30,133 bases of DNA from Bryobacteraceae bacterium (GTDB lineage Bacteria; Acidobacteriota; Terriglobia; Bryobacterales; Bryobacteraceae). Shown piece after piece: positions 13,350-20,528 of the stretch. The position numbers and the translations under genes were made by a program. The notes beneath the pieces are model-generated. The model did not search any database. It saw nothing but the letters and a program-made list of their open reading frames with translations, and was not told where the DNA came from. Each line of letters starts with the position of its first letter. Within the stretch, counting starts at the first letter, position 1. The stretch is from NCBI GenBank assembly GCA_029975915.1, contig JARKOC010000279.1, positions 1 to 30,133 of the forward strand. The letters run 5' to 3'.

Positions 13350-14072
13350 TTAGCTCAACCGGCGGCGGCGGATGGCGTAACCGACGCCAAACATGCCGAG
13401 AGCCAGAGCGGCGAACGAACCAGGCTCGGGAACCGCCGGCGGTGGGGGGCCGGGATCCTCCAGCGGAGGCCCATTCAGGAAGCTTTCGCTCCCCCCGCTT
13501 TGGTATGCGATAACGTGCATGCCCACCCTGACGCTGCCATCACCGAGAGCGGTGAGAACGTCTGCATAGGTGTCGGGAGCGATAGAGAAGAGAATCCCGA
13601 GTTGCTCGCCGGTGCCGATTCCGTTCGTGGGGGCAGGCGAATCAGCGCTATAACTGTCGCTCGCGACGAAGGAGTAGCTGTTCCCGCCGGGGAGGTTGCC
13701 TGGGTTTGGCGAACAGCCATCCTTCTTGGTGCATTTCACGTCTTGGTCAAACAACACGCCAGTTCCGTTGTAGATGCCCAGGTTGAGGACTCCGCCAATA
13801 CCCTCGAAGAAGACCTGCTCGACCACAGCCGCTGCCGGTCCAGTGTTCCGGAAGACGAAAAAGATCTCGTTGGGACCGATTGTGGCGGGGCCAAAGCCGG
13901 TGTCATTTGGATTCCAGATGACATCCATGAACAACTGCGCCTCTCCGATGGCGCAGTCGCCGGCCGAGTTGTTGGTGATGCAATCGAACCCGTGGGTTTG
14001 AATGCCCGCCGGCGCAATGCCGGTGAGGGCAATGGTAAGGAAGCTGAGCAGATACAGCTTACGCAAGGTCAT
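13350..14072 (-). CDS. PEP-CTERM sorting domain-containing protein (tandem paralog 2)
   Basis: Predicted exported protein of 240 residues, paralogous to the gene at 12327-13037. The signal peptide is MTLRKLYLLSFLTIALTGIAPAG; the C-terminal signal is VPEPGSFAALALGMFGVGYA followed by RRRRLS. Differences from its twin are concentrated in the signal peptide, around residues 35-60, and in the proline-rich linker before the PEP motif, which is longer here (EDPGPPPPAVPEPG). GGAGGAG precedes the ATG by about ten bases. It has its own terminator, a TTGCA-type -12 element and a GTACTAGTA motif upstream, so it is probably regulated with the other PEP-CTERM genes. It is divergent from the DUF218 gene at 14312. 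Function unknown. Confidence 0.85.
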   Translation of the reverse strand: MTLRKLYLLSFLTIALTGIAPAGIQTHGFDCITNNSAGDCAIGEAQLFMDVIWNPNDTGFGPATIGPNEIFFVFRNTGPAAAVVEQVFFEGIGGVLNLGIYNGTGVLFDQDVKCTKKDGCSPNPGNLPGGNSYSFVASDSYSADSPAPTNGIGTGEQLGILFSIAPDTYADVLTALGDGSVRVGMHVIAYQSGGSESFLNGPPLEDPGPPPPAVPEPGSFAALALGMFGVGYAIRRRRLS

Positions 14073-14134
14073 GTAGAGCGATCTCCTCCGAAGGCGATAG
14101 GCCTAGAATTGATGCTAGACGAAAGTGGACATTA

Positions 14135-14151
14135 TTGCAAGTAAAAACCCT
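14135..14151 (-). promoter_or_regulatory. Weaker candidate sigma-54 element
   Basis: On the minus strand AGGGTTTTTACTTGCAA has GG and GC 12 bp apart and an intact TTGCA, but the -24 box is otherwise poor. It lies 63-79 bp before the PEP-CTERM start at 14072. Confidence 0.35.
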
Positions 14152-14169
14152 AGTTGTCGGCCCCGCACA

Positions 14170-14183
14170 CTTAGTACTAGTAG
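14170..14183 (-). promoter_or_regulatory. GTACTAG motif upstream of a PEP-CTERM gene
   Basis: The minus strand reads CTACTAGTACTAAG, about 100 bp before the start at 14072. TACTAGTACTRAG also occurs on the plus strand at 25412-25424, before the PEP-CTERM gene at 25529. Confidence 0.45.
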
Positions 14184-14311
14184 TTCTATGGATATGCCTA
14201 ATCCAGTCGAATACAGGACAAAAGAATCTGATCAATACTAATTTGGCTTTTGGGTAAGACGGCGCTGGTTGCGGTGGGTTGAGGTCCGCGCTAAGGTAGG
14301 TATCTTCTTCC

Positions 14312-14923
14312 ATGAGAAGGGTTTTCAGAGCGCTGACGTGGATTCTTGCGGCCATCGGCCTGCTGCAGGTGGCTGTGACGTTTACCCCGCTGACAAAATG
14401 GTGGTCCTACAAATTAGGGGGAGGATTCGATAATCCCAAAGGCGATCTTTTGATAGTAGTGGCGGCATCCTCACTGGAAGATGGGACATTGATGGGCGAA
14501 TCTTACCGGCGGTGCCTGTTTGCCGTCTGGGCGTGGCGGGAAGGCGGGTTCAAAAAAGTCATCCTCAGTGGGGGAGGCGACGGCGTACCGGCGGCGGCGG
14601 GGATGAAGAACTTCTTCGTGGTGAACGGCGTGCCGGAAAGCGCGATTGTGACCGAGGAACGGAGCCGGAGCACCAGGGAGAATGCGGTGGAAGTGAAACG
14701 GATGCTGGGCAACCCGGAAAGCCGCCCAGTGCTGCTGACCAGCGACTATCACATGTACAGAACCAAACGGGCCTTTGAGAAGGCGGGGCTGCCAGTGGTG
14801 CCGCGCTCAATTCCGGACGGGGTGTGGCAGGGCGGGGAATGGACGCGGCGATGGGGGATCTTCCAGACGTTGATCGTGGAGACGGCCAAGATCGGATATT
14901 ACAAAGTGCGAGGGTGGATCTGA
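14312..14923 (+). CDS. YdcF/SanA-like DUF218 membrane protein
   Basis: DUF218-family protein of 203 residues; relatives (SanA, ElyC, YdcF) act in envelope integrity or polysaccharide carrier metabolism, but the reaction is unsettled. One N-terminal membrane anchor (ALTWILAAIGLLQVAVTF, about 7-24) leaves the domain outside the cytoplasm. Family motifs are visible: DLLIVVAAS near 45-53, KKVILSGGG near 81-89, SRSTRENA near 118-125, and LLTSDYHMYRTKRAFEKAGL near 140-159. The first motif has VVAAS where most relatives have VLGG or similar. It starts the polysaccharide locus and is convergent with the kinase gene (15 bp apart), so it may be monocistronic. A GGTAGG lies upstream of the ATG, somewhat distant. 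Confidence 0.8.
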   Translation: MRRVFRALTWILAAIGLLQVAVTFTPLTKWWSYKLGGGFDNPKGDLLIVVAASSLEDGTLMGESYRRCLFAVWAWREGGFKKVILSGGGDGVPAAAGMKNFFVVNGVPESAIVTEERSRSTRENAVEVKRMLGNPESRPVLLTSDYHMYRTKRAFEKAGLPVVPRSIPDGVWQGGEWTRRWGIFQTLIVETAKIGYYKVRGWI

Positions 14924-14938
14924 TACCCGGGAGCCGGG

Positions 14939-15820
14939 TCAGTTTTCACCGTTCAGTTTGAGGCTCGAGTAGTTGTACTTGTAACTGCCGTAGATGCGTT
15001 GCAGATCGCTGGCCTCGGCGTAATTCGCGACGACACCAACAATATTCCGCTGTAGGGTTTCCTTCAGCGCGGTCTGGAGGCTATCAATGGAGGTCTGCTC
15101 AAGCCGGACGACGAGCAGCGCTCCGTCGCACGCGGTTGACAGGAGATTGGCGTCGGCGGCCACGAGCAGGGGAGGCGTGTCGAGAATCACCCACTCGAAG
15201 ATGTCGGGCAGACTTTGCATGAGCCTGTTGAAAGCCGGGCGGTTGAGCAATTCCAGCGGGTTGTCCACTTCGCTGCCGGCGGGAAGGAAGTAGAGTTCGG
15301 TCCCCTCGACGCGGCGCACGACGTCGTGGAGGTCGGCCTGGCCCTGGAGAAACTCGGTGATGCCGGGACCGCGGTCGATGCCGAAGGCTTTGTGCAGGAC
15401 GGGTTTTCGAAGATCGAAGTCGGCAAGCAGGGTGGGGTTGCGGTCCAGTTGAGATTGAACGAAGGCGAGGTTAGACGAGGTGAAGGATTTTCCCTCTCCG
15501 GGGCCTGGGGAAGTGACGGCGAGGGTTTTGAGCTTCTTTGTCCGCCGCATGTGATTGAGGCGGGTTCGCAGTTGGCGGAACTCCTCGATGGGCGGCTGGA
15601 AGTCGCCCGGGGTCCCCATTAATGGGAACTCAAAGAACTCGGGCTTTGGAATAACGCTGATGGCTTCAAGGAGCGAAGGGTCAACAGCCTGGCCGGCACC
15701 TTCGCCAACTGGAGTCGCGACATCGACCGCCGCTGAGGGTGGGGCCGGGTTCGAAAGCGCCTCAGTCTCCTCGAAGACCTCAATTTGCAGACGTTTCAGG
15801 GCATCGTAGATACGGCTCAA
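14939..15820 (-). CDS. Bacterial tyrosine kinase (BY-kinase), CpsD/CapB type
   Basis: Cytoplasmic autokinase that works with the neighbouring Wzz protein to control polysaccharide chain length and export. Walker A is SPGPGEGKS (about 104-112), Walker A' is LLADFDLRKP (131-140) and Walker B is VILDTPP (211-217). The C-terminal tyrosine cluster IYGSYKYNYSS is the expected autophosphorylation tail. I prefer the TTG at 15820: it gives MSRIYDALKR, a common start in this family, it forms a 4-bp TTGA overlap with the wzz stop, and GGGAGG lies seven bases upstream. A GTG at 15835 would add five residues. Unlike proteobacterial Wzc, kinase and Wzz are separate proteins here, as in Firmicutes. A proline/alanine-rich linker (about 25-50) precedes the kinase domain. 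Confidence 0.88.
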   Translation of the reverse strand: MSRIYDALKRLQIEVFEETEALSNPAPPSAAVDVATPVGEGAGQAVDPSLLEAISVIPKPEFFEFPLMGTPGDFQPPIEEFRQLRTRLNHMRRTKKLKTLAVTSPGPGEGKSFTSSNLAFVQSQLDRNPTLLADFDLRKPVLHKAFGIDRGPGITEFLQGQADLHDVVRRVEGTELYFLPAGSEVDNPLELLNRPAFNRLMQSLPDIFEWVILDTPPLLVAADANLLSTACDGALLVVRLEQTSIDSLQTALKETLQRNIVGVVANYAEASDLQRIYGSYKYNYSSLKLNGEN

Positions 15821-17550
15821 ATCCAGGCCTCCCACGGAAGAGTCGTCCCATTTGGACGCAGGTATAGATGGTAGTACAGAGCGCCAGCCATGAGGATGCA
15901 GCCGAGCGCGACGGCTGCGCTCCAGCGCAGGCCGGCCGCAATGCGGTTCTTCCTGATGACGTTGCGGTCAACCAGTTTGGGAATGCTGGCGAGGATGCGG
16001 AGTCCGGAGAAGGTTTCGATGTCCTTCACGCGTCGCAGTTCGCGGGCATTGATCTCATAGACCAAGGTCAGGCCGATACCCAGAGCGAGTCCTGCGAAAA
16101 GCCCGGCAAAAATGACCAGCGGCCGCTTGGGGAAATTGGGATCAAGCGGAGCAATGGCAGGTTCAAGCATTTCGAGAGCTTCGCCTTGGCGCCGGCTCTC
16201 AAGATTTGATGCGAGCAGCGACTGTTGATACTTCACACTAAGCTCGTTGTAGTTTTTCTGTGCGATGTCGCGGTCCTGGAGAAGTTGGCTGTAACGCTGC
16301 TGGATGGTGGGACTCAAGGTCAAGTGAGCCTGGAGAGCTTTAATCTTGCCGTTGGTGTCGCGAAGTTGCTTGGTGACCTCTTCCATCTCCAATTCTCTGG
16401 CCTGGATGGCGGTCTGAATGAGTTTGGCGGTGTCACGCAATTTGACGAGTTCGGGATTCGGAGGGGCAGTGCTTGGAACCGGATTTGCGGCGGCCTGTTT
16501 GGCGGCGTCAGCAATCCTGGCCTGCTCGGCTTCCCACTGCTCACGCAGTTGAGTTTGTTCGGCTCGTTTTTTTGCCAAGGCGTTTTCGAGAGAGATGATG
16601 TCGGGGTGATCGGGCCTATAGCGGACAGAGAAGGACAGCAACGTTGTCTCGAGACCGGAGATCTCTTTCTCGAGGGCTGCGAGCCGGGCATTGCGAACCA
16701 CGGCGGAGGTCTGCTGGGTAGGCGTCCTGGCCACAGCGGATGCGGCTTCCGTGGTCCGAATGCGGTCCTCAACGATGCTGAGCTGCGATTCGAGTTGCAT
16801 CTTGGCTTGGGTGAGCCGGCTCATTGATGCGTTCAGGTTTTGCACTCCTGCTTCCAGGGCGCTGAGACGGCCGACCATCGCCGAGCTTTGTTCCGGCAGT
16901 TCGGGAGAGTTTGCGATGCGCATCGCGGCAACCTGGGAGTCGATTTCATCCAGGTGGCGCTTGGCGGCCTCGGCCTCTTCCTTTAGAAATTCCGTCGTTG
17001 TGACGGACTGGACCGAGCGGAGGCGGATGTTTTCGTCCACGAAGCGGCTGATGAACTGCTGGCAGACCTGAATGGCGGTTTGGCGTTCGGGGTAGGTGAA
17101 AGCGACCGTGAAGGCCATGCCGCCAGAGCCGCGTTGTGGGCCCCTGGTGACACCGCGGACAAGTTGGATGTTGATGTCCTTACGCATCAACTCGACGGTG
17201 TCCTCCAAGGTTTGGCTCTGAAGGCGGTCCTGATAGAGCTTGTGTTCTTTGATGATGTTGATCAGGTTCTCGCGCCGGGCGATGGTCTGATACATCAGGT
17301 TAATGCGCTGGTTGACTTCGTCGACGATGTTGGTGGGAACGAGGCGTTCGGGCACCTGTTGAGGCAAGAACCGGAGAGACCCAACCGCAATGTAGCGCTG
17401 AGGCAGAATGTAAGCCGCCACCACGCCCAAGACAAGCCCGGCGAAGGTGAGTGCGAGCCAGAGGCCCTTGCGGCGCTTGAGGATATACAGGTAGTCGAGG
17501 ATGTCCAGCGTGCGGCGGGCCGGTCCTGGATTTGTTTGGGTGGTCACCAC
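15817..17550 (-). CDS. Wzz-family chain-length determinant / polysaccharide co-polymerase
   Basis: Inner-membrane co-polymerase of about 577 residues from the GTG at 17550. A cytoplasmic start (TLDILDYLYILKRRKGLW) leads to the first membrane segment (about 27-48), followed by a long periplasmic part with coiled coils (about 165-230, 280-320, 365-450). The proline-rich motif PLDPNFPKRPL then precedes the second membrane segment (about 480-502). A third hydrophobic stretch near the C-terminus (WSAAVALGCILMAGALYYHLYL) is unusual and would place the last residues outside. GGAGA lies seven bases before the GTG. A longer reading from 17682 adds a cysteine- and histidine-rich leader before the Wzz domain and is unlikely. 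It is coupled to the BY-kinase gene by a 4-bp overlap. Confidence 0.85.
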   Translation of the reverse strand: MVTTQTNPGPARRTLDILDYLYILKRRKGLWLALTFAGLVLGVVAAYILPQRYIAVGSLRFLPQQVPERLVPTNIVDEVNQRINLMYQTIARRENLINIIKEHKLYQDRLQSQTLEDTVELMRKDINIQLVRGVTRGPQRGSGGMAFTVAFTYPERQTAIQVCQQFISRFVDENIRLRSVQSVTTTEFLKEEAEAAKRHLDEIDSQVAAMRIANSPELPEQSSAMVGRLSALEAGVQNLNASMSRLTQAKMQLESQLSIVEDRIRTTEAASAVARTPTQQTSAVVRNARLAALEKEISGLETTLLSFSVRYRPDHPDIISLENALAKKRAEQTQLREQWEAEQARIADAAKQAAANPVPSTAPPNPELVKLRDTAKLIQTAIQARELEMEEVTKQLRDTNGKIKALQAHLTLSPTIQQRYSQLLQDRDIAQKNYNELSVKYQQSLLASNLESRRQGEALEMLEPAIAPLDPNFPKRPLVIFAGLFAGLALGIGLTLVYEINARELRRVKDIETFSGLRILASIPKLVDRNVIRKNRIAAGLRWSAAVALGCILMAGALYYHLYLRPNGTTLPWEAWI

Positions 17551-17848
17551 AGCAGTTCTCCGAGTGTGGACATGAACGTTACAGCATGGACCGCGATGAA
17601 CCCGCGGCCATACGAGCTTCCGTCTATCTTCAATGTTACAGGCAAGTGTTGCTTGGGAAGTGCAAAGAAGTGCGCACTGCAACAGCTACGGGTAATCACG
17701 TAGCGGAATAGCGGCATTCACAACTATTAGCTGTCCCCCTCCGAATCTCTGTTCTCATTCTAGAGCAATTCAGGAATGACCAGCCTCCCCTTCACCGCCC
17801 GGCGGCGGGGAGCAGGGAAGAAGCTAAAGCACACTCTGCGAAGGCAAG

Positions 17849-18673
17849 CTAGGAGAGACGGCGCCGGCGGCGGATAGCGAGACCGATGCCACCCAAACCA
17901 AACAACAACGCCGCCACCTGACCCGGTTCGGGAACGGGATGCAAAACGATGAAGGTCTGCTTGGACTGATTGAAGTCGTTCAGGGAATATGAAGCGGCTG
18001 AGGAACTCTTGATCGCTGCGCCGCTGACGATGCTGAACCAGGACCAATTCGTGTTATTGGTGTTGGCGGTCATGTAGGCGACAGCCTGGTTGAACCAATA
18101 GCTGGACTCGTCGGTTTGCGTGTTTAGAATGCCGCCGTTGTAGGCGTTCACCGGGGTCGGAGTCTGATCCTTGGTGTCCATGATCTGCCAGATGGCGGTT
18201 TGAATTGCTTTGTTAACTGCCCATGAGGCTGTCGTTGGATTGCCAGGATCGACGTAGTTGGTCAGAAGCCACGCGGCGGCTTTATACCGGACATCCGGAT
18301 TGACCGTGGACCCGAGGAAAGACGTGGTGAACTGCTTATTGGTGAGGGAGTTGGTGTGATTTTCGAATCGCACGTCATAGGGCCCCACGCCGATGGCTGA
18401 GACATCTTCCTGGAATCCGACGTATGTCGAAGGAACGCTCACATGGTTCTGAGTATCGACACAGAACAACTGAACGAGATCGAACGTGTCGATTCCGGCA
18501 TCCTGAAAGTCGCCGTCGCCATTGCCATCGGTGACGAGCTTCGCCTGGAACATACCGCCATTCAGGACATTCCAGGGGTGGGAGGTAACGTTGACCTGGA
18601 CCACGCCGGCCTGGGCTACCATGACGGCCAGGGCTGTCAGGGCGAAAAGACGAAACGCTTGGTTCAATTTCAT
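17849..18673 (-). CDS. PEP-CTERM sorting domain-containing protein
   Basis: Predicted exported protein of 274 residues. The start is the ATG at 18673, giving signal peptide MKLNQAFRLFALTALAVMVAQAG; a longer frame to 18802 lacks a sensible leader. The C-terminus is VPEPGQVAALLFGLGGIGLA followed by RRRRRLS. The ectodomain has a DGNGDGDFQDAG stretch (about 48-60), possibly calcium binding, and an AAWLLTNY...AVNKAIQTAIWQIMD segment (about 130-165). The latter resembles the helical part of secreted proteins that carry a 'thioester-domain' or Cys-Gln-like fold (QTAIWQ); I would not assign a function. Only a weak AGAAAG precedes the ATG. Two ACCAGTAC repeats 20 bp apart lie upstream. It sits inside the polysaccharide locus, between wzz and the glycosyl-phosphate transferase. 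Confidence 0.82.
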   Translation of the reverse strand: MKLNQAFRLFALTALAVMVAQAGVVQVNVTSHPWNVLNGGMFQAKLVTDGNGDGDFQDAGIDTFDLVQLFCVDTQNHVSVPSTYVGFQEDVSAIGVGPYDVRFENHTNSLTNKQFTTSFLGSTVNPDVRYKAAAWLLTNYVDPGNPTTASWAVNKAIQTAIWQIMDTKDQTPTPVNAYNGGILNTQTDESSYWFNQAVAYMTANTNNTNWSWFSIVSGAAIKSSSAASYSLNDFNQSKQTFIVLHPVPEPGQVAALLFGLGGIGLAIRRRRRLS

Positions 18674-18728
18674 GTCGGTTCTTTCTTGCTTAAAGCGAGT
18701 GTAGAAAGTGGAATTGCAAAAGAAAAGA

Positions 18729-18756
18729 ACCAGTACCACAGGGCTTGTACCAGTAC
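18729..18756. repeat. Two ACCAGTAC direct repeats, 20 bp apart
   Basis: ACCAGTAC at 18729-18736 and 18749-18756. On the minus strand they read GTACTGGT, 57-84 bp before the PEP-CTERM start at 18673. They resemble the GTACTAG/GTACTTG motifs before three other PEP-CTERM genes. Confidence 0.55.
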
Positions 18757-18825
18757 GGATGGACCTGCGGACAATGAGGGGGCAATCAGACACGCCTGAC
18801 AAAGTCGAATCAGTGTATGGAGGAT

Positions 18826-19323
18826 TTATCTGTTTTGCGTGGAACCGATGCCGGCTTCCGATTGGTTCCGCAGCACTTGAACTGAAGATGCGCGAGGGGG
18901 GACGGTGGCACCCAAACTGAAGGCGAGTCTGGCCAGGGAGTGGGAGAACGCAGAATCAGAGGCTTCCGTTTGAGCGATTGGCAAGTCCACGCCGGCACAG
19001 ATGACAAATCCGCCGTGGTCGCAGATTTCCAGGAAGGGGTTGAGTGTTGCGGGTACGGCGACGGAGCCGGCGGATGCAGCAAACGCCCGCAGACTACAGG
19101 CCAGGGCGGCAGCGTCGCGCCGAGTCACTTCCTGTCCCTGAGGCTGGGTGTAGTCTCCGGTCCAGGAAGTCGAAGAGGTTTGTGCCGGGTCGGAGAGTAC
19201 CGCGCGAGGCGGGGCAGTGGTCCCCATCGACCGCCAACCGTGGGAGGTGGCGGCGGCCAGGAGCTGCCGCCAAACGTCCGCGTCCAACTCCAGCGCCTTC
19301 CCGGTGACACCGTATAGAACCAT
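18826..19323 (-). CDS. Small conserved-looking protein of unknown function
   Basis: A 165-residue cytoplasmic protein without signal peptide. It starts at the ATG at 19323, with AGGAAG about nine bases upstream. The pattern LELDADVWRQLLAAATSHGWRSMGT, then DYTQPQGQEVTRRDAAALACSL, then FLEICDHGGFVI is one I associate with short uncharacterised proteins scattered among soil bacteria, with the same W..LL..A..HGW...GT and GG.xV...DA..LA..L blocks. No catalytic motif is evident. The last 45 residues look less ordered. It is divergent from the sugar-phosphate transferase gene (92-bp gap). A link to polysaccharide production is suggested only by position. Confidence 0.6.
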   Translation of the reverse strand: MVLYGVTGKALELDADVWRQLLAAATSHGWRSMGTTAPPRAVLSDPAQTSSTSWTGDYTQPQGQEVTRRDAAALACSLRAFAASAGSVAVPATLNPFLEICDHGGFVICAGVDLPIAQTEASDSAFSHSLARLAFSLGATVPPRASSVQVLRNQSEAGIGSTQNR

Positions 19324-19415
19324 ATGTACTTCCTAACCGTTCCTTATCGGCGCGCAGCATGGTAATGTTTAGGATCTGTGATGGGCATCGCAATCTAAAA
19401 GAGGCGTAGTAAGAG

Positions 19416-20474
19416 ATGAGGGAGTTCTCCGTTTCGCCGGTGTTGTTCGCGGCATTTGGCACGACGGTGCTTGCTTCCTGGCTGGCGACGAAGTGGCTGG
19501 TGACCCATTTGCGCCGCCGGGGCATGCTAGATCAACCAAACGAACGGAGTTCGCATAAGGTCCCTACCCCCCGCGGCGGTGGACTGGGCCTGATCGTCGG
19601 CCTGGCGGCCGGGTGGGCTGTGCTTGCGGCGTTTGGCGAGGCGCTTCCGCCGTGGCCGGTCCTTGTTGGCGGAGTCTTGATTGCTCTCATCGGGTTTCTG
19701 GACGACAAAATTGGAGACATCAACCCGTTGTGGCGGTTTGGCGCTCAGGCGGCGGTGGCGGCCATGGTCGCTTTCAACGGCCTCAGCTTGGAAGCATTTC
19801 CGTTACCGGCGCCGGCAGGGTTTGAAACCGGGTGGCTTTCGATTCCACTGACGATCGTTTGGATTACGGGGGTAGTGAATTTCTACAACTTTCTGGATGG
19901 CATTGACGGCTATGCAGGTGCGCAGGCTGTCCTAGCCGGGGGCTCACTATTCCTATTAGGCGCCGGGGCGGCGGCAAATGATGCGGCGCTACTTGTGGCC
20001 GCGGCCAGCGCTGGGTTCCTGATACATAACTGGCAACCGGCGATGATCTTCATGGGTGATGTGGGATCGACGACCCTAGGTTTTCTGCTCGCGACGATTC
20101 CATTAGCTGCTCCGCCGCCCGAAAGAAGCACTACCGTCTTCGCCATGGCGATGTTTCTGTGGTTCTTCCTATCTGACGGACTCTACACAATGGCGCGGCG
20201 GACGATTCAGGGAGAAAAACCCTGGACCAGCCACCGTTCGCACCTGTATCAACTCTGGACACAGGCGGGCCATTCGCATGAGGGCGTTGTGGTGCGGGTG
20301 ATGCTGATGGCCCTTCCGCTGTCTGTGCTTACCATTGCCGCCGTCGTTCGGAAAGATCACTTTCTACAATGGATGGCGGCTGGTTTGGCCGTGGGCCTGT
20401 TCATTCTCTACCGGCGGCTGGCGGCCAATCCAAAGGATGAGGAAGACGAACCCGTGATCCAACTTCCAAATTAG
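19416..20474 (+). CDS. Undecaprenyl-phosphate sugar-1-phosphate transferase, MraY/WecA family (GT4)
   Basis: Integral membrane enzyme that starts repeat-unit synthesis by moving a sugar-1-phosphate (often GlcNAc-1-P) from a UDP-sugar to undecaprenyl phosphate. It has 352 residues and about ten or eleven membrane segments. Conserved loops: PNERSSHKVPTPRGGG (41-56), FLDD (94-97; aspartates for metal), NFYNFLDGIDGYAG (155-168), NWQPAMIFMGDVGST (205-219) and HRSHLYQ (273-279), in the HxSHxYQ pattern seen in the WbpL/WbcO type. That type works with N-acetyl-fucosamine or quinovosamine donors, which would fit the downstream 4,6-dehydratase. It is the first gene of a forward operon that continues with the dehydratase, dehydrogenase and glycosyltransferase. 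Confidence 0.88.
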   Translation: MREFSVSPVLFAAFGTTVLASWLATKWLVTHLRRRGMLDQPNERSSHKVPTPRGGGLGLIVGLAAGWAVLAAFGEALPPWPVLVGGVLIALIGFLDDKIGDINPLWRFGAQAAVAAMVAFNGLSLEAFPLPAPAGFETGWLSIPLTIVWITGVVNFYNFLDGIDGYAGAQAVLAGGSLFLLGAGAAANDAALLVAAASAGFLIHNWQPAMIFMGDVGSTTLGFLLATIPLAAPPPERSTTVFAMAMFLWFFLSDGLYTMARRTIQGEKPWTSHRSHLYQLWTQAGHSHEGVVVRVMLMALPLSVLTIAAVVRKDHFLQWMAAGLAVGLFILYRRLAANPKDEEDEPVIQLPN

Positions 20475-20528
20475 TACCTGTGGTCCAGGACGGGACAGCA
20501 CTAGTCTGGAGAGGTCTTCCCATTCAGC

